Assembly (NCBI GenBank): GCA_027604005.1
Contig: JADGJT010000185.1
Span: forward strand, 1 to 42,392
Source of the DNA: Dinochytrium kinnereticum
Lineage: Eukaryota; Chytridiomycota; Chytridiomycetes; Chytridiales; Chytridiaceae
Direction: 5' to 3'
Length of the DNA: 42,392 bases
The notes under the pieces were generated by a model. It saw only the letters and a list, made by a program, of their open reading frames with translations, did not search any database and had not been told where the DNA came from. Position numbers and translations under genes: made by a program. Below are positions 32,481 to 42,392 of this stretch, in pieces; position 1 is the first letter of the stretch; every line of letters starts with the position of its first letter.

Positions 32481-33084
32481 GATTTGATGGCATTGGAAGA
32501 AGTGGTTGATTAAGGTTTCTCCTTCTCGCCACGCACGTATATTCTTTTTTTTTTTTTTTAATGTGAGGAGGCATAATTTTCGCTAACTCAACTAAATGCA
32601 CTCGATAGTAAATCAAGCGGAAATGTTTGGGGCCCCACAGAAATCTTTGACTACGCGTTTATGCGAACAGCTGTCAAAGAGCCTTCAAGTGTTCAAGAGC
32701 TAAGGAAGACGTGCAAAATGTCGACGATAGAGATGTTAGGATGAAGGATGGCAACTGAAATTACAGGTTCTACCATTTCGTAGGAAGGAAAAGAACACAG
32801 AAGAGAACTTGGCGATGAATTGGCCAAAATGATAATAGGTTTATAAAAAGTAGAGAAACTTAATAAAACGAATCAGGCAGAGGCGTCACAGTGGTTACAG
32901 GGATAGAGCTAACCAGTTCAATTGATGAAGAAATGAGCGAGCGGGGTGATGGAGAAAAAAGTGAATGGGGTTCAGGGCGAATTATGGCCCAAGAATAAAC
33001 TAGTACGGAGATACATATTGGAATGCTGAGGCACGTTTAGGACATAGAGTTACTCACTATGTATTCCCCTCCCCGCAAAAACAG
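32481..33084. other. Intergenic region, 3' of arrestin-like gene
   Basis: About 600 bp between the array and the stop of the arrestin-like gene. It contains a T13-15 run at about 32546 and one last ACGCGT at 32653. No gene or RNA supported; it probably holds the 3' untranslated region of the minus-strand gene. Confidence 0.45.
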
Positions 33085-36000
33085 TTACGAGAATCCCTGC
33101 CGTCTAGCAACCTCCTCCTGCTGTCTGAAATACTCGGCCTCACATCTTCCACCAACACAAAAAGCGCTCCCACTCGCTTTCTCCTTCTCACAACCATCTC
33201 TCAAACACCTCCTATTACTAGGCAATCCACCCCTCGCCGGCTGCGATGGCGCCTGCTGGTTATTCCGACCAGCCTGTATAGGCGGACTAGGCCGGTGAGC
33301 TTGCGCGATTGGAGCATACTGCGGCCTTGAAGGAGGCGGTGGTGGTGCTGCACTCTCCTTTTTGAATCCAAAGAACCCAGACTTTCTCGCCTGCTGGGGT
33401 GACGATACAGCGGGTGGCTGATACACTTGACCCTGAGGTGGGGCCGGGATCGGTTGAACGCGACCAGGGGTTTGCGAAGGAGGGTTGCGCGGCCCTCGAA
33501 CTTGTTGCTGCTGCTGAGGCGGCGGCTGCTGTGGCGGTGGGCTATACTGCGTCGTTGGAGAGGGAGGTGGTACTTTCTTACCCAATTTCCGTCGAAGAGG
33601 CTCCCTCACCTCCTCCTCAAACTTTCTCACAGCTTTGTCCCAAACGTGGGTCGGGATGACGGAGGCAGCAGGGCCAGCACTGCTTGAGGAAGACGCTTGA
33701 CCAGTTGAAATCAGGGTTCCATTTCGAAGAGATTCGAGGAACCCAGCGCACTCCTCATCAAGATCTGCTATCGTTCGAACAACACCAGCTTCAACACCTT
33801 CGCGAAGAAAGGTAGCTCCCTCTTTAATGCGGTCGTTAAGAGCTTGGGTTGCGGTGAATTCAAAAGCCTCTTCAATCTCTTTCTCGGCGACGATCATCTC
33901 TTTCTATGAGAGTGCAGCAAATGGTCAGAAAAAAAATAAACCAGAAAAAAGGCATGCCAAACGGGAAGGAAAAAACAACATTCACAGAAACAAACCTCCA
34001 GCGCCTCCAGCACCCTCCTCTTTTCCGTTCCGGAAACTCCTATCCTCTCCAGCATCCCCAAAACATCTCCGCCACCCATCTCCCTCACCATACCCCTCTC
34101 TTTTCCGTAAGGCATATTCCCCTTCACCGTCAAATAATTCAGCAATCGATCCCTATGCATATCCACAGCCTCCTCAAAAGCCTTCTCAAGATCCCTCCTT
34201 GACACACCCTGGCCCTGCGCCGGAGTTGGCATAAATGAAGCCGTCTGAGTTGCCTGACGCTGAGGGATATGCAAGGGTCGCTGCGGCATGCTTGAAAGTC
34301 GAGTTTGAATCGTCTCACCAAGGCGCGAACGTTGTCGGGATCCACCAGAGGAAGAGGTAGCCATTGATGACATGTCTTGAGGGGTCGAAGAAGAATAAGA
34401 TGAGTCAGCTGGAGCCGCGCGGTAGGGTTCGCTGGGTGCTACTGTGGGCTTCAGAGGGGCGGCGGTGGCGGCGGTAGAGCTCTGGGCCATTCGAGGGGAT
34501 GCGTGGGAGGAGGCAGCTGCAGGAGGGGACTGACCAGGGACATTCCCCAGAGTGTTTTGAAGCCTCTTTTTCTTAGCGTTAAGAGCCTCCATCTCCCTTC
34601 TCTGCGTCTCCTCCCTCTCCTTTCTAACCCTCTCACGCTCCATATTTTGTCTCTGTAGCTGCTCCTGTCGAGCCAAAATCTCCGCTTTGGCCTTCTCCTC
34701 CTCCATCGCCCTCCTCGCCTCCTCCTGCTTCCTCCTCAACTCCTCCATCTCATCCTCCTGCCTCTTCCTCGCAGCCTCCATATCCTTCTTCTGTCTCTCA
34801 AGTTCCTCCTGCGCGATTCTGATCCTCTCAGCCTCAGCCTTAACAGCTCTCTCCGCTTCCTCCTGTTTCAATCTCACCTCCTCAAGCATCAGCTGCTTGC
34901 TCGCCTCATTCTGCGCTCTGACCTGCTCTTCCAGCAAAGCCCTCTTCATCCTCAACTCCTCCTCCATCTTCTCCCGCTGCTCCTGCATCCTCTTCTCAGC
35001 CGCAATTTCAAGCTCAAGAAGCTCTCGCTCCTTCTGCATCTTCTGCACCTCAGCCTCAATCTCCCTAGCTCGAACTCTCTGAGCCTCCTGATCGCGTTGC
35101 CGTCGAAGGTCCTCAATTTTTCTCTTCTCCTCATTCAATTGTCTCATCGCCTCTTCCTCCATAAAGCTGGTAGTTAACGCAGTCTCCGACAGTCTTGGGC
35201 TACCAGGGTCCTCTGAAACCAATGATTTCGTCTCAATCTCAAGTGCACCCAGCTCCTTTACTAAAGGAGCTGGTGCCTCTTCTTCATCCCCCCCCTTCAT
35301 AACCAGGGCATCTGGCGGAGGCGCACCCAATGGAGGACCAGGGAGTGGGCCTGACGTGGGACCTGATAGTGGACTAGGCGGACCCAGTGGAGGACCTGAA
35401 AGTGGACTAAGTGGGGAACTCGGTATAGGACCCGATAGATGACCAGGTGGCGGACCTGGCGGAGGACCCTGGATAGGACCAGGTGGCGGACCTGGCGGAG
35501 GACCCTGGATAGGACCAGGAGAAGGACCCGGCGGAGGGCCTTGGAAAGAACCAGGTGAAGGCCCCATAATTGAGCCAGGCGGTGGAGCCGCTCCCACTCC
35601 CATCCCTCCACTTCCCGCAAACTGCGAAGGCGGGCCATGGCTACTCCCAACCTCAGACGGCGGGTATGACATCAAAGTTCCAGAGTGGAAAGTCGGGTAC
35701 GGTTGCTGCCAAGGTCCAAGAGTCGGGGTTCCGAAGACGCCAGGAGCAAAAGGCTGACCTCCATTCGGGTAGCCTGGGTCCATTGTATTAAACCCAGGAA
35801 CCGCACCTAAGAACGGGGAATGAGGCGGATGGCCGTTCAGAAACATCGTGGGTGGGGGAGGCCCCTGAAGAGGCGGTGGGGATAAAGGAGGACCTGCGAT
35901 CTGCGGCATCGGTGGACCAGAATTATCTCGCTGGGCAAAGAGATCCAAGAGCTTTGGGTGGACGAGACCACCCCCTCCAGCCGACTCTGGAGGCCCGTCG

Positions 36001-37212
36001 TCAGGGGTTAATTGATCAAGAGACGCAGGTACATTCAGGGCGAGATTCTCATTTGGGAGTATGTGAATTGTGCAAGGGCAAAGAAACTCGACTGGAGGTG
36101 GAGGTATATGTGGGGGAGCCCCAGGAATGGAGAAGGCGACGACAGACCTAAGGACATAGTTGATGTCGAGGGGAGGATGTAGGGCGCTCGGTGGAAGGGT
36201 GGGTAGATGCAACCTCATATGGAAATGCTCCTGCTGGCGAGGCGGAACACCAGGTAGAAGGTACGTAGCAACAATACGTTCCTCTCCAAACCTATCGCCG
36301 ACCCCTCTTGGCCCCTGGAGAACGATACGTTGCAGAAGCTCAACATAAACGTTCCGTATCTCAAATGTGCTCGGAGCACGAAGAACGATGCCAACAGATG
36401 CCACCTCTTGCGCCTGCCACTTGTCCCTCTTAGAATAGATGGTTGCCTCGGCACCTGATGGGCCAGTATGCTTCTCGGAGATACGGTTGAGATGGGACGC
36501 ATCAAGAGAGGTGAAGACCTCAATGTCCTGCTCAAAGGCATCGACAGGGTTCCCGGCCGCAGGAATGTTGGCTCGGATGAGATACCGCAGTGAAAAGAAC
36601 TCCCCAGCCCCATTGTCACCAAATGAAAACGACGGAAACGAGTCTTCCGGTATCGTCAGCTTGGCCGAGTAAGTGTGGCTTCCTTTTGAAATGATCTAAG
36701 AAGAAAAGAAAAGGGTTGTGATGAGTAGGTGGCTTTCCAGTACCAATGTCCATGCGAGACATAATGCAGAGTTTACTACAAAAAGAAACAGAAGCTTGGA
36801 ACGTACAAGTAGGGGGAAAAAAGGCGTGCAGGCATCATTCACACAAACTCACCTTTGTTTCGCCATCCTTGACGGGGACCAGGTCCTGATCAATTTGAAA
36901 AAAGACCTCCTCAGCGCCCAGCCTTCGAAACCTCCCCAAACTCCTGTCCTCATCAGTAGCCCGATGGTGGTCTGGTCCAATCTGATGTGTGGCCTTGGCG
37001 AAACCAATAATCGAGAAGGTGACGGGAGCGACAGCCTCCACATCCTCCGCGAGAAAGAGGTCCAGCCATCCCTTGACGGTTTCCCCAGCCTTGAAGCGCG
37101 GGAGGCCAGAGGAAGAGCCCTCGGGGACGGCGAAGGCGGATGCAGGCTGTGGTTTGAATTTGAAGTAGCCGCGCTTCTTCTTTTGCTGCTGCTGCGGGTT
37201 GCCCGCCGACAT
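33085..37212 (-). CDS. Arrestin-fold protein with coiled coil and Cys-rich C-terminus
   Basis: Three exons (minus): 37212-36853, 36695-33996 and 33903-33085; 1292 aa, phase 0 at both introns. Residues about 10-310 look like arrestin N and C domains: FKAGETVKGWLDLFL, VTFSIIGFAKA, SKGSHTYSAKLTIPEDSFP, FFSLRYLIRANI, then VYVELLQRIVLQG and LDINYVLRSVVAF. A Pro/Gly-rich linker (about 330-600) includes a 12-residue repeat. A highly charged coiled coil of about 200 residues (about 630-830, EEEKAKAEI, REKMEEELRMKR) follows, then Ser/Pro disorder and a helical region about 960-1110. The last 45 residues hold C-x4-C-x10-C-x4-C (CLRDGC, SAFC, GGRC), probably zinc-binding. Fungal arrestin-related proteins adapt ubiquitin ligases to cargo via PPxY motifs; no PPxY is evident here. 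Inference: a trafficking or scaffold adaptor. Confidence 0.82.
35441..35512 (-). repeat. 36-bp perfect tandem duplication (coding)
   Basis: Two identical 36-bp copies (35441-35476, 35477-35512) encode two GPIQGPPPGPPP units inside the Pro/Gly linker of the arrestin-like protein, flanked by imperfect copies on both sides. Identity at DNA level implies a recent slip event and likely length polymorphism. Confidence 0.85.
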
Positions 37213-37429
37213 CTTTCCGTCGTCGTCGATGCAGTCAGTGGTTTTGAGGCTGGTATCGGTATCACAAAATGTACTTCACCCACAAATCCCTCACACTTTG
37301 GATTGGAAGGGCGAGCGTAACAAAAGGCGAGTATTCAAACGTATGCGTGGACATAACAAAAGCACCAGCCGAAACACGACGCTCAAGCTGGGTACCATGG
37401 GTGAACAAAGGTTTATTCTTGTCCGCTTT

Positions 37430-38906
37430 CTACACCCCACGCTCTCTCTCTCCTCCCTTCAACGCCTTGCCCTTCCTCCTTCCCGCCCCCTGCTGATCCC
37501 TTATCCATCCCCCCAAAACAGACACCCCAATGCTCCCAACGACAATGCTCGTCAACAAAACCCTCAACCCGCGGTACCATCTTGGAGCCATCCCCTTCCG
37601 TACCTCCGCGAGGTCATATGCAAGGAGCCCCAGGAAAGACGCGGCGTGGGCGGAAAGGGCGATGGGGGTTGAACAGAGGACAACGGTGAAGAAGGAGACA
37701 AGCGGTGGGATAACGGAGATGAAGTAGCGGGATATGTTGGGGGTGGAGGCTGCAGTTTGACAATCAACAGAAAGAAGTTATCAAAGAGAAGAGCGCAATT
37801 TCGGATAGGGGTAAGTTAAAATATGGTTGGTGCAAAATTCTGTGTTATGGGAAGAAATACAGGGAGGAGATCTCGGAGGTTGGGTTTCGTGTTTTGGAAA
37901 CAAAAGCCGAAAGATACTTACACCCATAATTCGCCATCGCCAAGCCCCAGTGAACGGCACCCATGAATGAAAGAATGGTAGAACTGTATACAAGCTGAAT
38001 TTCTTGAAACAAGGCGGTGGATTCAGGCATATAGACGGTTAAACCAGTGAGACTGATGAACGGGATGAGACCTGGATTTGTTTTTTGGTAAAATAAGTAA
38101 GATTATGCAGAACGAGTTGGATGGAAAGAAATTGAAAATGTTAAATATGGGGGGGTTGTAAAAGATTAAAAATGTAAAATGGGAGGAGCAGGCCTTGAGA
38201 TTGTGAAATGAGGTTTTAAAGATTCAAGAAGAAAAAAGTAAAGCGAAAAAACTATATATAAAAAAACGAGAGATGAAGGCCACGAAGTCGAATTAGGGAA
38301 GATCAACAAAAAAAAGAAAGAAAAGAACAGAAAAGTAAAGTTAACCAAATCTTGACGCGACGGAACTAAAGTAGCCAAAGTAATAAAGAAAAAAATGCAT
38401 CACCCTGATTCCCTCCTAAAGAATCCCATCTCAAAACCCGCACGCAGAGAGCTCTTTATAACTGAAGTGAGAAAGGAGACAAAAAAAAAAAAAAAAAAAG
38501 AACCTTCAAAAAATAACCTCCCCTCCCATATAACAACAACAAAACAACAATTAAAACCAACCATCCCAACACCAGAAATCAAAATCAGAAATAAAAGCTC
38601 AAGCCGAACCTAACCTCCGACACCCAAAACCTTTGGCACAATGGGCACGTCCCTCAACAGCAACATCTCCCAACCATTCCCCTCCTTCCTCCCCGCAGCA
38701 CGAGGCGGATACATATGTCCATCCACTCCACCCGGTTCATTTCGAATCTCATCCTCCCTCTGCAGCCTCCTCGACGCCCCAAATGATTTCAACGGGACGA
38801 GTCGAGCAGCATGCGGTGGTGACACACGAATGAGACCAGGAATGGGGTTGGGGTTGAGTCGGGCCGCGGGCGAGATGACGCGGGGAATGAGGCGGGACAG
38901 CATCAT
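37430..38906 (-). CDS. TMEM69/DUF3429 mitochondrial membrane protein
   Basis: Three exons (minus): 38906-38615, 38071-37922 and 37749-37430; 253 aa. The first 50 residues have no acidic residue and many Arg (MMLSRLIPRVISPAARLNPN), a typical mitochondrial presequence. Residues 88-100 (VPIVPKVLGVGGL) lead across intron 1 into GLIPFISLTGLTVY, then ILSFMGAVHWGLAMANYG, intron 2, SRYFISVIPPLVSFF, and RWYRGLRVLLTSIVVGSI. This order (P-x-x-LG-x-x-GLIPF, SF-x-G-x-VHWGLA, RY-x-x-SV-x-P, WY-x-x-LR) is that of DUF3429/TMEM69 proteins, whose function is poorly known. Phases agree at both junctions. Intron 1 is unusually long (543 bp). The stop is the TAG at 37432-37430. It lies 217 bp upstream of, and in the same direction as, the arrestin-like gene. 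Confidence 0.85.
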
Positions 38907-39258
38907 TTCTCAGTCTCTCTGAGGTGCGCTGATTGATCCGACTTTCGATGGCGGGGAATGCGGACTTGAGGCTTCGGGAGATGGTGTCGAGTGCCTGATG
39001 CCCACGTCAAATGAAATGCAAAATTTCCCCTTAACACAACCCCGTTGATCGCGAAAAAGGGAAAAAGTCAAGGAGAGACCAGCAACGGCTACCAAGAGCC
39101 TTCGTTCCCCACCGTCCTCACGAAAGAAGAAACCGTAACGACATCAAGAGAACGACGGGCAGAGGCATCAACCAATCCACCCCTTTCCCGAAATCCCCAC
39201 GCTTTGCACCAAAGTAAAAAGACGAGGAAGAAACCACTCACGAAAAAACAAACAAGCA
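38907..39258. promoter_or_regulatory. Divergent promoter for two mitochondrial-protein genes
   Basis: 352 bp between the ATGs of the TMEM69-like (minus) and FAM210-like (plus) genes. No clear TATA box. Because both products carry presequences, shared control from this interval is plausible, but no specific site is identified. Confidence 0.45.
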
Positions 39259-40191
39259 ATGTCAATCGCCTTCCGACCCCTCTCAAGACCACTGTCCCGC
39301 ATTGCGTGGGCCTGGTCTCACAGCTTCACAACCTGCAAGCATCTCATATCTGTTCCCATTCAACATCCGATGCCATCTCTCCACTCCACCCTGAAACTCC
39401 AGACCGCCACCACCTTCTCCTCCCGAAATTTCTCCTCAACTCCAAAGCCATCCAACGTTTTCAGTGGAAGGGGAATTGGCAGCGCAGCCACCGCCTTGAC
39501 TCCAAAGAGGCACAGTAGATCCATTCAAGCATCGTATTTGGGAAATCAACATGTTGCCACCGCAACGATGGGGGCGGCTCACATCCGATCGATGGTCATG
39601 TCTCGATTTTTCTGGTCATCCGGACGTGGATTATCCACTACCACGACCGGGAAAGGTGATGACGCGAACCCCCCCTCGCCAGGGAAACGAGACTTGCGAA
39701 CCCTGTTCAGGGAATACGGTCCCATCGCTTTGCTCGTTTACGCGTCATTAAGCTTCACCGTCTTTCTGATCTGTTTCAGCTCCATCACCTTCCTAGGGGT
39801 GAACCAGCAAACCATTCAATCCCTCTTCACCTACATCAAAACCCTTCTTGGCTACCCCGCCTCCCCGCCATCCAAAAGCGACTCGACAGAAGAAGAGGAG
39901 GACCGAAAAAGCATCACTCGATTCCTTCCATCCTTCCTTCAATCGCCTTGGGTTATCACCGTCGGCACCAATGTGTTGTTGGCCATGGCCATGACAAAGT
40001 TGTTTTTGCCATTCAAGTTGGGGGTGGTTGTGGCCGTCACACCCACTGTTGCAAAAAGGTTGCGTGCACTTGGTTTTGATTTTGGGAAGATGAGATATAA
40101 GGATATGGCGCAGGATGCTAAGGGAAGGCTGAAAGAGAGGGCTGCCTCGAAAAGAGGGGCTGCTGGGGGTGGTGAGGGTGGGAATGCTTGA
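39259..40191 (+). CDS. DUF1279/FAM210-like mitochondrial membrane protein
   Basis: Intronless, 310 aa. The first 133 residues contain no Asp or Glu and many Arg/Ser (FRPLSRPLSRIAWAWS), a long mitochondrial targeting region. The DUF1279 domain spans about 145-275: RDLRTLFREYGPIALLVYAS, a hydrophobic span (FTVFLICFSSITFLG), a loop with an acidic run (EEEED), then a second hydrophobic stretch, NVLLAMAMTKLFLPFKLG, and VTPTVAKRLRALG. YG-x-x-A-x-x-VY, the K-[LI]-x-x-P turn and the terminal TP-x-VA are family hallmarks. The C-terminus is basic. Animal FAM210A/B and fungal relatives are inner-membrane proteins linked to mitochondrial translation and metabolism; the same location is inferred here. The ATG at 39259 is the first in frame. 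Confidence 0.87.
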   Translation: MSIAFRPLSRPLSRIAWAWSHSFTTCKHLISVPIQHPMPSLHSTLKLQTATTFSSRNFSSTPKPSNVFSGRGIGSAATALTPKRHSRSIQASYLGNQHVATATMGAAHIRSMVMSRFFWSSGRGLSTTTTGKGDDANPPSPGKRDLRTLFREYGPIALLVYASLSFTVFLICFSSITFLGVNQQTIQSLFTYIKTLLGYPASPPSKSDSTEEEEDRKSITRFLPSFLQSPWVITVGTNVLLAMAMTKLFLPFKLGVVVAVTPTVAKRLRALGFDFGKMRYKDMAQDAKGRLKERAASKRGAAGGGEGGNA

Positions 40192-41299
40192 TTGGTTTAT
40201 TTTGCTTTTGAGTTCAAATGCGTAGTGCGCTGAACATGTCTTTTCCATCCTTTCCTATCTCTTTGGTTTTTTGATATTTTTTTTTTTGTCTTATTTCTGC
40301 ATCTTTCATCTGTGATCCCTTTCTTTGAGATTACTGAAAAATGGAAGAAAGGAGGCCAGTCGCGCCCTTATCTCAAAAAAGAAAAGCAAAAATACATCAT
40401 CGACTTCTTTGGATCTTTCAACAACACAAGTCTCAATGTACTTCCCTTGCATTTGAATCCCCGTCCTCTTCTGACTATCGACTTCTCAAAGTGAACGTTT
40501 TGCAAACCCCTTCCCTCTAACATTCAAGGAAAACAGGCGACGACAAATACAACAAAAAAAAAACAACTCTATATTTGATTGACGATGAAGAAGCTTGCAA
40601 CCCCTTCCCTCTAACATTCAAGGAAAACAGGCGACGACAAATACAAAAAAAAACAAACTCTATATTTGATTGACGATGAAGAAGCGAAAAAACACCATGA
40701 ATGAAGAGACTGCGTGGAATTAAAAACAGGGCTAAAAACCAAAAAAAAAAACACGATCAAAGCCAAACCCCACAATCACAAACCCAACCAACACATCCAA
40801 AAACAAACAACATGGTAAAAAATCCCTCACAACAAAGCGAAAGCAAACGAAAAGAAAAGAAAGAAAAAAACACCCTAGCAACTAAACAAATCTCAGCACA
40901 CCTTTGCAAAGACCAAAGCAAGCCCCAGCCTCCCCCCAACCAGACCCCGAAAATATAAAAAGCAATGCTCCGTTATGCAAAAAAAAAAGGAACCGAACCG
41001 AGACGATTAAAAAAAAAAAAAAAAAAAAAGGAAGGAAAAAGAACCAAGAAAAAATCCACCACTCTCCCCCCCCCCCACACCCCAAAAAAAACAACAAAAC
41101 AACAAAAAAGAACAAAACGGGAGAGCGCGACAATTAAAGATCGGTAATCAAAACACCAAAAAGCCTTGAAGGATCAATCAGATTAACCGAAAGAGAACCC
41201 CCCCCCCGCAAAACAAAAAAAGAGAAAAAAAGAAAAAAAAAGAAATCGCATCCCAACCCTCCACAAAAAACTAGAAGAAGAAAACCATCTCACTCCAAC
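40192..41299. other. A-rich intergenic region between convergent genes
   Basis: About 1.1 kb between the FAM210-like (plus) and Arf (minus) genes. It contains a 91-95 bp tandem duplication (40500-40685) and then about 600 bp of plus-strand A/C-rich low-complexity DNA with A18-20 and C8-11 runs (for example near 41010 and 41067). No gene supported. Confidence 0.55.
40500..40685. repeat. Direct tandem duplication of about 91-95 bp
   Basis: Copies at 40500-40594 and 40595-40685 share CCCCTTCCCTCTAACATTCA, then AGGAAAACAGGCGACGACAA, and CTCTATATTTGATTGACGAT ending GAAGAAGC. They differ mainly in poly-A length and a few bases, so the duplication is recent. Confidence 0.9.
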
Positions 41300-42363
41300 T
41301 CATCTCCTAGAATGTTCAGCAGGTTCCTGAACAACCATATTCTGAGAAAGCCATTGAAGGCCAGAAGTGAGACCCTACAAAGAAAAAAAACAAAAAGACA
41401 AACAAAACAAACAAACAAACGTGTTAATCAAGTCAAAACATCAACACCCAATGAAAAAAAACAAGCCAATTCTCACCTCCCCCGTCGTCGCGGAAGCAGA
41501 GACAATATTCCAGTTATGAGATTTGATGGTATTCAAGCGGAGTCCTTTCGTCACTTCCTCAGGGGAGAGCGCTGTAAAACGACAAAAAAAAAATGGTTAG
41601 CAAGGGGGAAGGGGGGGTTCAGAATTAAAGAAGATGGAAAGGGGTTCATTCGCCAACGCAATCGAAAACATTCAAGCTCGATCGATTTTTTTTTTTTGGT
41701 GGGGGGGAGGATTCAAAGCCTCACGAGTCCACTCCACATTTGCCCTTTCTTTCGCGCCAGCCTTCAGATCACACTGCGCAAACTTATATGAGCCGTGCTC
41801 CTTCACGGGGTACCCCCGATGCCAAAAACACGGCAGGCCTTTTTTCTTGCAACAACAACCAATGAAGATTTCTCCAACAGCCGTCGTTGGATAAATCCAC
41901 AAAAGACGCAGTACAACCCCCCCCCCCCCCGAGCCCCCCGAAAAACACATCCTGGAGATGCACTCATAAAAGATCAAGAGCCATCGCCTTCCCCCTCTCC
42001 AATCAACAACAAAAAAAAAAACAAAAAAAAACGAAAAACAAACAACCAAACAAAACCCACCATCCTTCAAATCCTGCTTATTCGCAACAACAAGCACCGC
42101 GACCCCCTCCATCTCAGGAGCCTCCAAAATCCGTCTCAACTCTCCACCAGCCTCCCCAAGTCGATCCTTATCCGTGGAATCAACCACAAACACAAGCCCA
42201 TCAGAATTCTTAAAGTAATGTCTCCAGAGAGGTCGAATGGAATCCTGCCCTCCACAATCCCACATCTGAAAGACGAGGTTCCGGAATCGAACGGTCTCAA
42301 CGTTGAATCCAACCGTTGGTGCGGTCTCTGTGTGTTCTTGAAGTTTGAGGCGGTAGAGGATGC
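41300..42363 (-). CDS. Arf-family small GTPase (5' end outside window)
   Basis: Three exons are visible (minus): 42363-42061, 41571-41477 and 41374-41300; 157 complete codons plus the stop. The first exon(s), with the N-terminal helix and P-loop GxxxxGK, lie beyond the right edge. Visible motifs: ILYRLKL (just after the P-loop), switch [12 protein letters not shown], interswitch, switch [23 protein letters not shown] (guanine specificity), then [20 protein letters not shown] and [18 protein letters not shown]. The Thr of switch I and Gln of GGQ needed for GTP binding and hydrolysis are present. The usual Val of WDVGGQ is Cys. The tail [12 protein letters not shown] is a few residues longer than in typical Arf1. 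Arf proteins recruit coat and lipid-modifying factors to membranes. It cannot be assigned to Arf1, Arf6 or an Arl without the N-terminus. Confidence 0.9.
41917..41930 (+). repeat. C14 homopolymer inside Arf intron
   Basis: Fourteen consecutive C on the plus strand (G on the gene's strand) in the 489-bp intron 41572-42060, with poly-A runs nearby. A likely site of sequencing or assembly length error. Confidence 0.75.
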
Positions 42364-42392
42364 CTTTTTTTGGTTTGGGTTTTGCAGGGAAG

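Noticed and set aside
34687..35082. Ser/Cys-rich plus-strand open frame opposite the coiled coil
   Set aside because: It is the antisense shadow of a Glu/Arg-rich coding sequence.
41672..42060. Read-through of the Arf coding frame past NKQDLKDG
   Set aside because: A donor at 42060 joins to 41571 and restores the conserved Arf C-terminus; the read-through is low-complexity and hydrophobic.

Overview
The window is nuclear DNA of a fungus, probably an early-diverging, zoosporic or chytrid-like lineage. Short GT-AG introns (mostly 50-160 bp) interrupt many genes. Serine/proline-rich low-complexity proteins are common. There is a fungal HAL-type kinase, fungal F-box proteins, and genes more familiar from animals than from yeasts (an NR2C2AP-like protein, a J-domain/TMEM185 fusion, TMEM69- and FAM210-like mitochondrial proteins). 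The lineage is an inference from gene content; no rRNA or marker gene is present. Intergenic DNA is rich in A/T homopolymers, and there are also poly-C runs.

Layout. 0.3-2.4 kb: a six-exon gene on the minus strand for a J-domain protein fused to a TMEM185-like membrane region. 3.2-5.1 kb (minus): an F-box/leucine-rich protein, divergent from a seven-exon HAL/SAT4-like kinase (5.3-7.9 kb, plus). 8.8-10.7 kb (minus): a soluble protein with one cyclic-nucleotide-binding domain, divergent from an intronless F-box/ankyrin protein (11.6-14.7 kb, plus). 15.1-17.1 kb (plus): a seven-exon type II membrane protein whose exons encode Ser-Gly-Ser repeats. 17.8-24.4 kb (minus): a single-pass membrane protein, a Ser-rich protein with a PAM2-like motif, and a SAM-domain/RG-rich protein. 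The last is separated by only 69 bp from a divergent NR2C2AP homologue (24.4-25.0 kb, plus). 25.4-27.9 kb (plus): a single-pass protein with a C-terminal SH3 domain.

28-33 kb is the largest stretch without a gene. It holds a degenerate tandem array (about 29.7-32.5 kb, unit about 260 bp) strikingly enriched in the palindrome ACGCGT. 33.1-37.2 kb (minus): an arrestin-fold/coiled-coil/Cys-rich protein. 37.4-38.9 kb (minus): a TMEM69/DUF3429 protein with a mitochondrial presequence, divergent from a DUF1279/FAM210-like mitochondrial protein (39.3-40.2 kb, plus). 41.3 kb to the right edge (minus): the 3' part of an Arf-family GTPase.

The genes do not form a pathway cluster. Themes are signalling and scaffolding (kinase, cNMP-binding, SH3, SAM, arrestin, Arf), ubiquitin-ligase adaptors (two F-box proteins) and mitochondrial inner-membrane proteins (a divergent pair). 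I see no convincing new defence or mobile system. The most unusual items are the ACGCGT array, the exon-per-repeat membrane protein and the repeat-bearing kinase N-terminus. All exon coordinates were read by eye from frame, splice consensus and family similarity; cDNA would be decisive.
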